49,266 bases of DNA. It comes from an uncultured Lachnospiraceae bacterium (GTDB lineage Bacteria; Bacillota; Clostridia; Lachnospirales; Lachnospiraceae). How positions within the stretch are numbered: position 1 is the first letter of the stretch; every line of letters starts with the position of its first letter. The notes under the pieces are model-generated. The model was not told the origin of the DNA and ran no database searches. It saw only the letters and a program-made list of their open reading frames with translations. Made by a program: the position numbers and the translations under genes. The stretch lies in assembly GCA_947565305.1 (NCBI GenBank), contig CANOFO010000009.1:1-49266 (forward strand), in the 5' to 3' direction. Of the stretch, positions 43,887 to 49,266 are shown piece by piece.

Positions 43887-44314
43887 CCTTCCCCTATGGC
43901 CTTGCGCATGGTGACACAAGTTCCCTTCCGCGGTTCAGAAACCACTTCCACCGTATCCATGAACGCCTCCATAAATGCAAACCCCATTCCAGACCTCTCC
44001 AATTCCGGTTTTGTGGTAAACATCGGCGCCCGTGCCTGCGCTATATCGGAAATGCCCTTTCCCGTATCCATCACGGAGATTTCCACCTGGTTTCCCTCAA
44101 TGCTGCAATGAATCCAGACATGTCCTCCCTTCTGTTCATAGCCGTGGATGATACAGTTGGTCACCGCCTCGCTGACTGCCGTCTTGATATCTGCCAGCTC
44201 GTCCACCGTTGGATTCAAACCTGCCACAAATGCCCCCACCGCAACTCTTGCAAACCCTTCGTTGGAAGATGCCGCCAGAAACTCCATCTTCATCTCGTTT
44301 TTTAAATCCTCCAT
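43883..44314 (-). CDS. spoIIAB: Anti-sigma F factor and kinase
   Basis: A GHKL-type serine kinase that binds SigF and also phosphorylates SpoIIAA, so controlling forespore onset. The 143-residue length is normal. Seen: the N-box DIKTAVSEAVTNCIIHGYE, G1-box VMDTGKGISD, and G2-box ERSGMGFAFMEAFMD, the ATP-binding set of the family. AAAGGAGG lies 6 bases before ATG. It lies between spoIIAA (19-base gap) and sigF (4-base overlap), the universal order. Confidence 0.97.
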   Translation of the reverse strand: MEDLKNEMKMEFLAASSNEGFARVAVGAFVAGLNPTVDELADIKTAVSEAVTNCIIHGYEQKGGHVWIHCSIEGNQVEISVMDTGKGISDIAQARAPMFTTKPELERSGMGFAFMEAFMDTVEVVSEPRKGTCVTMRKAIGEG

Positions 44315-44333
44315 AGATTCCTCCTTTTCTCGC

Positions 44334-44639
44334 CTACTCCACTTCCATAATCTTCCTTAAACCGGATAACTGAAAAATCCTCTGTATCTGCTCATTGAGA
44401 TGCACTGCCTTCACATATCCTCCGGAAAAACGCACATTTTTACACCGCCCAATGACGACTCCAATTCCAGAACTGTCCATAAACCTGGTATCAGAGAAAT
44501 CAAACACCAGGCTGCGCACTGGATATTTTAAAATCAGCCCATCCGCCTCCTCTTTCAGAAACTCTGCCGCATGATGGTCCAGTTCCGCAGGCATTTTCAA
44601 AATCAGACATCCAAATTCTTTTCTGTATTTGTGATCCAT
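44334..44639 (-). CDS. spoIIAA: Anti-anti-sigma factor
   Basis: A STAS-domain protein that, unphosphorylated, pulls SpoIIAB off SigF. Length 101. The phosphorylated serine lies in FMDSSGIGVVIGR (Asp-Ser-Ser-Gly motif), after VRSLVFDFSDTR. AAGGAAGG precedes ATG 44639. First gene of the spoIIAA-spoIIAB-sigF operon; a terminator of the TPR gene lies 55 bases upstream. I could not find a convincing sigma-H promoter (AGGA..T / GAAT spacing) in the gap, though AGGAAAG occurs near 44690. Confidence 0.96.
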   Translation of the reverse strand: MDHKYRKEFGCLILKMPAELDHHAAEFLKEEADGLILKYPVRSLVFDFSDTRFMDSSGIGVVIGRCKNVRFSGGYVKAVHLNEQIQRIFQLSGLRKIMEVE

Positions 44640-44694
44640 ATACTTCCTTCCTTTCTATATTTCATCGAAATCTTGTAAAGACTACTTTCCTATA

Positions 44695-44727
44695 AAATAA
44701 AAAAGACGCCCATATATGACGTCTTTT
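44695..44727 (-). terminator. Terminator of the folC-TPR operon
   Basis: AAAAGACG (44701-44708) pairs with CGTCTTTT (44720-44727); on the minus strand the stem is followed by a T-rich tail through about 44691. It lies 25 bases past the TPR stop and ahead of spoIIAA. Confidence 0.85.
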
Positions 44728-44751
44728 GTAATGTACTGCTTTCATTAAGTT

Positions 44752-46068
44752 CTACTGCCTGTTCAGTTCATCCAGATACTGCTGGGATGCCTTTGCCCGC
44801 TGGGTTCCCGGATGAAGTTCTATCATACGCTGGTAATATTTCTTGGCGTTCTCTGCATCCCCGGTCTGCCGGTAACAGTGCGCCAGATGATAGATTGCAT
44901 AGCCATCATCATGGTCTTCCTCCGCCTGCACAACTTTCAGAAGCCCCGGAATTGCCGCCTCAAAGTTCCGGCTGTTGTAATCCTGCTCGGCCTGCTCATA
45001 TACAGCGGTCATATATTGCTCATTTACCAGACCATTCATATCATCATAGACCGCCTTCGCCTGCGCTCCCAACAACCCAGGGTCGACCTTATCCATTCCA
45101 TCTCCTGCCGCCTGTACGTCCTGTTTAGAGTAATCATAACACACCTTTATCATCTGTTCATAATTATCTATGATTTTCTGCGTATCTGCAGATTCTCCCT
45201 CCATATTCTCAATCTGGGCTTTCAAATCCTCAATCTCCTGATTCAGCCCATTCATTTCCTGCGTCCTTGTCGTCAGCTCGTTATTCGCCTCTATCTCTGC
45301 CTTACGAGCCTCTGAAATAACATTCTGGCGAACCGTAGGAATAATGAGGAACCAGGTAATCAACGCCCCGATTGCCACTCCGATAACCAGATTTAAAATC
45401 GTCATAAATGGTGAAGTATCCCGGATATTCACCGGCTGGATAATGGTCTCATTGCCGCTGCGGTAAGATGCCGTCTCCTCCTTCTTATTCCCGCCAGCCT
45501 TGGACGAAGATGAATCTTTCTGCAAATGCTGGTTAACCTCCCGCAGATAACGCAGTGTCGTAAGGTTGCTTGTGTCGACCTTAGCCGCATCGCTCAATTC
45601 CCGCTTGGCACGCTCATACTTCCCCTCCTCCATATACAGTAATGCCAGGAGCTGATGCCCCTTGACAAATCCCGGATTCATGGAAAGTACCTTTTTCAGC
45701 TGGATAATTGCCAGGTCCTTACTGTCCTGTTTACAATAGAGTAACGCCTGGTTATATTTCTTGATGGTCTGGTTCACGGAACTTAAACGAGAACGGTTGG
45801 ACTGAATCGCCTCTAAGTATTGCTCCGCCGGATTGTCCTCCGGCTTCAGGCTGCGGCTGATTACCCACTCACTCAAGGCATCAACCACCTCGCCCATTTC
45901 ATAGTAAACAAGCCCCAGCAAATTACGGGCCTGGATATTTGCCTTATAGTACTGCAGGCTCTTTCTTAAAGATTTCACTGCACCAGACAAATCACGCACA
46001 TTTGCCTTTGCCAATCCGTCATTATAAAACGTATTCGACAGACGGATAATTTTATTATAAGTATCCAT
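44752..46068 (-). CDS. TPR-repeat membrane protein
   Basis: A 438-residue protein. Residues 1-185 are TPR-like helices (SGAVKSLRKSLQYYKANIQARNLLGLVYYEMGEV; LAIIQLKKVLSMNPGFVKGHQLLALLYMEEGKYERAKREL), then a polar linker, one membrane helix (about 222-248, FMTILNLVIGVAIGALITWFLIIP), a coiled coil (about 255-310, EIEANNELTTRTQEMNGLNQEIEDLKAQIENM), and a second TPR block at the C-terminus (AIYHLAHCYRQTGDAENAKKYYQRMIELHPG). Both ends can bind partners across the membrane. ATG 46068 has GAGG at 6 bases. Last gene of the folC operon. Partner unknown; common in Lachnospiraceae next to folC and spoIIA. Confidence 0.85.
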   Translation of the reverse strand: MDTYNKIIRLSNTFYNDGLAKANVRDLSGAVKSLRKSLQYYKANIQARNLLGLVYYEMGEVVDALSEWVISRSLKPEDNPAEQYLEAIQSNRSRLSSVNQTIKKYNQALLYCKQDSKDLAIIQLKKVLSMNPGFVKGHQLLALLYMEEGKYERAKRELSDAAKVDTSNLTTLRYLREVNQHLQKDSSSSKAGGNKKEETASYRSGNETIIQPVNIRDTSPFMTILNLVIGVAIGALITWFLIIPTVRQNVISEARKAEIEANNELTTRTQEMNGLNQEIEDLKAQIENMEGESADTQKIIDNYEQMIKVCYDYSKQDVQAAGDGMDKVDPGLLGAQAKAVYDDMNGLVNEQYMTAVYEQAEQDYNSRNFEAAIPGLLKVVQAEEDHDDGYAIYHLAHCYRQTGDAENAKKYYQRMIELHPGTQRAKASQQYLDELNRQ

Positions 46069-46095
46069 ATCAATCCTCACTATCTCTCTGAACGC

Positions 46096-46239
46096 TTACC
46101 GCTGTTGCCTTGCTTCCTTGATAATCTCCTGCATGATATCTGTCATGTCGGTAAGGTCCCTGTCATATATCGCATCCTCAACCTCTTCCACTTCCAGGCT
46201 GGGTTTAAAATTCTTCAATTCTTCTTCAAAATTAATCAT
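46096..46239 (-). CDS. Small acidic protein (47 aa) between folC and TPR gene
   Basis: A 47-residue acidic protein starting MINFEEELKNFKPSLEVEEVEDAI; predicted helical, no membrane segment. Its ATG overlaps the folC stop (ATGA), and AGGAGG lies upstream inside folC, so it is translated by coupling. The TPR gene follows at 27 bases. I do not recognise a domain; the tight packing makes it a real gene. Function unknown. Confidence 0.8.
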   Translation of the reverse strand: MINFEEELKNFKPSLEVEEVEDAIYDRDLTDMTDIMQEIIKEARQQR

Positions 46240-47549
46240 TCCATGCCTCCTGCAATCTGTTCTAACGCTCCGATGAGATAAAGCGAACCTGCGCAAAATA
46301 ATACCTGTCCCGGCTTTTTTGATAACAGCGCCCGCGCATATGCTTCTTCTATATTCTCTATTACTGTAATTTTCACTGTCTGATGGCTCTTGTCTGCAAG
46401 ATTCTCAAATGCTTCTGCCAGCGTCCGGCAGTCCCTGCCCCGCTCTCCCGGAACGGAAGTGATGATAATCTCCTCCCAGTTGCCACGATGAAGCAAAAGT
46501 TCTGCTGCACATACATAATCCTTCTCCCTGACCATGGAAAAAAGCAAAATCCCCGGCTCTGCAGTAATCTGTCCTGCCGCCTCCAGAAATTTCCCAATGC
46601 CGTCTGTATTGTGCGCCCCATCAAAATAAATCTCAGGGCAAACCTGCTGCATCCTTCCTTTCCAGCGTACCCCGGCAAATCCCTGCTGCATCGCTTCCTC
46701 AGAAATCCCCTCATCCTCTGCCAGACAACGCAACGCCTGCAAAGCCACTGCCGCATTCCTTGCCTGATAAGGTGCACCAAATGGAATCTCAAATTTGGTA
46801 ACAGTACCATCATAACCAGAATTATAAGAAAATGCAATCTTTTTTCCTGTGATTAATAAAATTTTAACTTTATCTGAATAAACCGGATAAACCGGGCATC
46901 GCTGCCTTAAAGCACAATCCTCTATGACCCGCACAGCTTCCGGCAAAGAAGCATCGTATACAATGGGAATCCCCTGTTTCAGGATACCCGCCTTCTCCTT
47001 CGCAATCTCTGCAACCGTATCCCCAAGAATCTCTGTGTGCTCCAGGCTGATAGACGTGATGACCGTAAGAATCGGATGTTTTACGACATTCGTGGCATCC
47101 AGCCTTCCTCCGAGCCCTGTCTCCAACACTGCATACTCCACCTGGCATTTTTCAAAGATTACCATGCCCACGGCAAAGATATATTCAAAAAAAGTAGGGT
47201 GGGGCAGCCCCTGCGCCACCATGGATTCAGAGACATGTCTGACCTGCTCTGCTGCCCAGACGAAATCCTCCCGGTCACAAGGCTTTCCATCCACTGCAAA
47301 CCGTTCCTCAATATTTACCAGATGGGGGGAAGTAAACAGACCTGTTCGCTTTCCTGCCGCCCGAAAGACACTGTCCACAAAGGCACAGACGCTGCCCTTG
47401 CCATTGCTCCCAGCCACATGGACGACCTTGAACTTCTCCTGGGGATTCCCCAGCCGGTAAAGAAGTTCTCTCGTATGCTCCAATTTGTTCTTAGTGGTAA
47501 ATCCGGGGATTTCCAGAATAGCCCTCACTGTTTCCTCATAAGTCCTCAT
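46236..47549 (-). CDS. folC: Folylpolyglutamate synthase / dihydrofolate synthase
   Basis: Adds glutamate to dihydropteroate and to reduced folates in the cytoplasm, using ATP. The 437-residue protein is of Mur-ligase fold: P-loop VAGSNGKGSVCAFV, LFTSPHLVNIEERF (omega-loop region), VLETGLGGRLDATNVV, ITSISLEHTEILGDTVAEIAKEKAGI (metal and carbamylated-Lys site), and the C-terminal ligand domain FDGAHNTDGI. ATG 47549 has AGGAAA upstream. Head of an operon with the 47-residue protein and the TPR gene; a TATAAT at 47592-47587 could be its -10 box, with no good -35. Confidence 0.95.
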   Translation of the reverse strand: MRTYEETVRAILEIPGFTTKNKLEHTRELLYRLGNPQEKFKVVHVAGSNGKGSVCAFVDSVFRAAGKRTGLFTSPHLVNIEERFAVDGKPCDREDFVWAAEQVRHVSESMVAQGLPHPTFFEYIFAVGMVIFEKCQVEYAVLETGLGGRLDATNVVKHPILTVITSISLEHTEILGDTVAEIAKEKAGILKQGIPIVYDASLPEAVRVIEDCALRQRCPVYPVYSDKVKILLITGKKIAFSYNSGYDGTVTKFEIPFGAPYQARNAAVALQALRCLAEDEGISEEAMQQGFAGVRWKGRMQQVCPEIYFDGAHNTDGIGKFLEAAGQITAEPGILLFSMVREKDYVCAAELLLHRGNWEEIIITSVPGERGRDCRTLAEAFENLADKSHQTVKITVIENIEEAYARALLSKKPGQVLFCAGSLYLIGALEQIAGGME

Positions 47550-47661
47550 TATTTCCTGCTTTCCTCTGTATCTATTTGCAGTGCCCATTATAATACAGCA
47601 GAGACGCGAAATCCAGACCTAATTGCAGAAAATACCAAACTTTCGTATGACAAACTTCTAC

Positions 47662-47699
47662 AAAAAACTGCCTGCCGGATATTTATATCCAACAGGCAG
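47662..47699 (-). terminator. Terminator of the DUF342 gene
   Basis: CTGCCTG (47668-47674) pairs with CAGGCAG (47693-47699), with further inner pairing GGATA/TATCC; on the minus strand a T-run (47667-47662) follows. It lies 33 bases past the stop at 47732. Confidence 0.9.
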
Positions 47700-47731
47700 C
47701 TGCCACATTCCACTTCTTAATTTCAATATGC

Positions 47732-49093
47732 CTAAGACTCCAAAGCGCACATGAGAATCTTATCCTGGTCACGCACAAACTCTAACCGTTTCTGCTGCTC
47801 CTTCACCAGTACCCGCAGTTCGTCAATCTCCACCCTGACGCCCGGATATACATTGCCTGTCACTCTGACAGTACCGCCCCTGGCACGTTCAATCTGATCC
47901 TGCAGCTTCTCAAGTTCCGCTTCATCACCTGCCAGCAATGCTGTGTCCCTGATCTTCACTCGCAAAAGGTCGGTCCTTCTGGGGTCATTCTTCATATTCT
48001 GTAAAATCTTAAGCCCCTCCTCTATCTTGCTGAGGTTGGTCTTCTCTATCTTAATCTTATTCTGTAAAACGCTTATCCTGCGCCGCGTAGCCATGTCATT
48101 GCCAATCTTTACATGGGTCCTTACTTCACCTTCGCTGCCCAGCGTATCTACTTCAATGCTCTCAATCGCACCAACTTCGCCGCCGATTATGCTTGCCTTC
48201 TTCCCATTGAGGACAATGCTCTCTCCGCAGGATACCTGGCAGTTCAAAAATACATCCGCTTGAATCGTCCCATTGGCATGGACTCTGGTATATTCAAAAA
48301 ACTTGGCAGAGATATTGCCATTGGCAATAATCGTAGCTCTGGATGCTCCCATAACACCGCTTCTAAGTACAATATCCTTACCTGCCTCAATATTGGCGCC
48401 TTCTACGATGCCATCTACTGTCACAGTTCCGGTTGCTTTCACTGTCAGACCACTGCATACGCTGCCATGGATAATCACATCGCCGCGGAAATCAATATTC
48501 CCGACAGATAAATCTGCATCGCCATTTATCTCATATACTGGTAAAATAACAATTCGCTCACCGCTCTTCTCAATCTTGCCATCCATCATGGAAGTATAGG
48601 TAAGGCCATCTTCTGAACGTTCAAAACCTTTGCCGCGCAATGGGACCAAATCCCTGCCACGCTTTGCCAGAACCGGTTTGCCTCTCAGGTCTACACCATC
48701 CTTGCCCTGGATTGACTTGTGGTACTCTGCTATCACCTGACCTTCGGTAACCATTTCCACCATCTTAATGCTCCAGTAGTCAACGGAACCGTCCGGTTTC
48801 ACCTTAGGCTTCTTGCTGAAATTCATGTCAAATTTATATTCATAATACCCATCTATGCCGTCTTCAGGTACCTGACCTTCAGCAACAACAACTTCCTGAT
48901 TATAGACCTGCTGCTCTATCATCTGTTTAATCTTATCTTCATTAATCCCATAAGTCACACCGCTGGTCTTCAGTACGGCCAATATATAATTGAAATCATG
49001 GACTTCAAACTCCGGTCTGGGCAAAAGTAAATATGCCTTCATATTGTCTCTGCTCAATCTAACCTTGGGTTCATTTTGCGTTGAGGCTGCCAT
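47732..49093 (-). CDS. DUF342 (FapA-like) polymer-forming domain protein
   Basis: A 453-residue cytoplasmic protein of the DUF342/FapA family. The middle (about 175-320) is a repetitive beta-helix (VGNIDFRGDVIIHGSVCSGLTVKATGTVTVDGIVEGANIEAGKDIVL) typical of polymer-forming proteins; residues 340-440 are coiled coil (SVLQNKIKIEKTNLSKIEEGLKIL, then EEQQ). The N-terminal part (residues 45-160, TYGINEDKIKQMI, VAEGQVPEDGIDGYYEYKF, GKPVLAKRGRDLVPLRGKG) is the family core. Often annotated as a flagellar assembly protein, but no flagellar genes are nearby. ATG 49093 has GGGGGG upstream. Single-gene unit with promoter and terminator. Confidence 0.9.
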   Translation of the reverse strand: MAASTQNEPKVRLSRDNMKAYLLLPRPEFEVHDFNYILAVLKTSGVTYGINEDKIKQMIEQQVYNQEVVVAEGQVPEDGIDGYYEYKFDMNFSKKPKVKPDGSVDYWSIKMVEMVTEGQVIAEYHKSIQGKDGVDLRGKPVLAKRGRDLVPLRGKGFERSEDGLTYTSMMDGKIEKSGERIVILPVYEINGDADLSVGNIDFRGDVIIHGSVCSGLTVKATGTVTVDGIVEGANIEAGKDIVLRSGVMGASRATIIANGNISAKFFEYTRVHANGTIQADVFLNCQVSCGESIVLNGKKASIIGGEVGAIESIEVDTLGSEGEVRTHVKIGNDMATRRRISVLQNKIKIEKTNLSKIEEGLKILQNMKNDPRRTDLLRVKIRDTALLAGDEAELEKLQDQIERARGGTVRVTGNVYPGVRVEIDELRVLVKEQQKRLEFVRDQDKILMCALES

Positions 49094-49145
49094 CACAGTT
49101 CCCCCCTTTGTACGGAATTTCTGTCAAAAAAAGTATTCTCCTTAT

Positions 49146-49174
49146 ATATTACCAAGATTCTTAAACTTTTTCAA
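49146..49174 (-). promoter_or_regulatory. Promoter for the DUF342 gene
   Basis: Minus strand: TTGAAA (49174-49169), 17-base spacer, TAATAT (49151-49146), about 50 bases before ATG 49093 and downstream of the tRNA. Confidence 0.5.
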
Positions 49175-49212
49175 TATGTTTTCTTGCAAATCTATTCATT
49201 TCAACCAAATCA

Positions 49213-49266
49213 TGCGGATAACAGGACTTGAACCTGCACGGGGGTTGCCCACTAGAACCTAAATCT
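49213..49266 (-). tRNA. tRNA-Leu(UAG), 3' part, cut by the window edge
   Basis: The minus strand ends with a complete T-arm (GCAGGTTCAAGTCCTG) and the 3' acceptor strand TATCCGC plus discriminator A at 49213; CCA is not encoded. Upstream is a long class II variable arm (TAGTGGGCAACCCCCGTG), which with the anticodon-loop sequence TTTAGGT (anticodon UAG) points to leucine. The 5' half lies outside the window. Confidence 0.9.

Noticed and set aside
44640-44700. Sigma-H promoter for spoIIAA
   Set aside because: AGGAAAG is present but no GAAT box lies at the required distance; left unannotated.

Overview
The window reads as chromosome of a spore-forming, anaerobic, gut-type Firmicute, most likely a Lachnospiraceae member. 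The evidence is a complete spoIIAA-spoIIAB-sigF module and dispersed spoVA genes, the DapL route to lysine, a clostridial glutamine synthetase paired with an ANTAR regulator, very large secreted glycan-active proteins with FIVAR, bacterial Ig and Lys-rich fibronectin-III tails, and BspA-type leucine-rich repeats. No rRNA, phage module or transposase was seen; a partial tRNA-Leu lies at the right edge.

Left part (1-9.7 kb): a small unknown gene, an ECF sigma/anti-sigma pair with a perfect cre box upstream, a Gln/Tyr-rich DUF4190 membrane protein, a large LRR surface protein with six Cys/His repeats, divergent typA, and a foldase-like lipoprotein. The lipoprotein is the last gene of a three-gene minus-strand operon (19.5 to 8.6 kb). 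That operon starts with a 2025-residue enzyme joining a GH30 endo-beta-1,6-galactanase-like and a GH43 exo-beta-1,3-galactanase-like domain, followed by a right-handed beta-helix protein. I read it as a locus for type II arabinogalactan. Its promoter carries a 10-bp inverted repeat that looks like an operator.

Middle part (19.7-27.7 kb): a minus-strand operon hisA (eukaryotic type), DUF4349 lipoprotein, glnA, ANTAR regulator, dapF, dapL, ending in a strong terminator, and divergent guaB.

Right part (27.7-44.7 kb): in Bacillus the spoIIA operon (spoIIAA-spoIIAB-sigF) is followed directly by spoVA. Here the same gene order survives but is interrupted twice. Between sigF and spoVA sits a GH78 alpha-L-rhamnosidase with a divergent AraC regulator. 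Between spoVAC and spoVAD sit a polysaccharide deacetylase-like protein, a MATE exporter, a membrane-anchored MerR regulator, a conserved small gene and the remains of a degenerate type I-C-like CRISPR array without cas genes. Sigma-G-type promoters lie exactly where each fragment would need its own start: a perfect one ahead of the first spoVA-linked gene, a weaker one ahead of spoVAD, and a good one ahead of an Asn-rich lipoprotein after spoVAE. The MATE gene has a strong promoter followed by an intrinsic terminator overlapping a short leader reading frame, which looks like a drug-responsive attenuator.

Right edge (44.7-49.3 kb): a folC, 47-residue protein, TPR membrane protein operon, a DUF342 (FapA-like) gene and the 3' part of tRNA-Leu(UAG).

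Several intergenic spaces hold tandem repeats that duplicate stop, Shine-Dalgarno or start signals (8.6, 34.6-34.8 and 35.4-35.5 kb), one of them shared with the dapF-dapL gap. All family calls are by motif recognition only; no searches were run.
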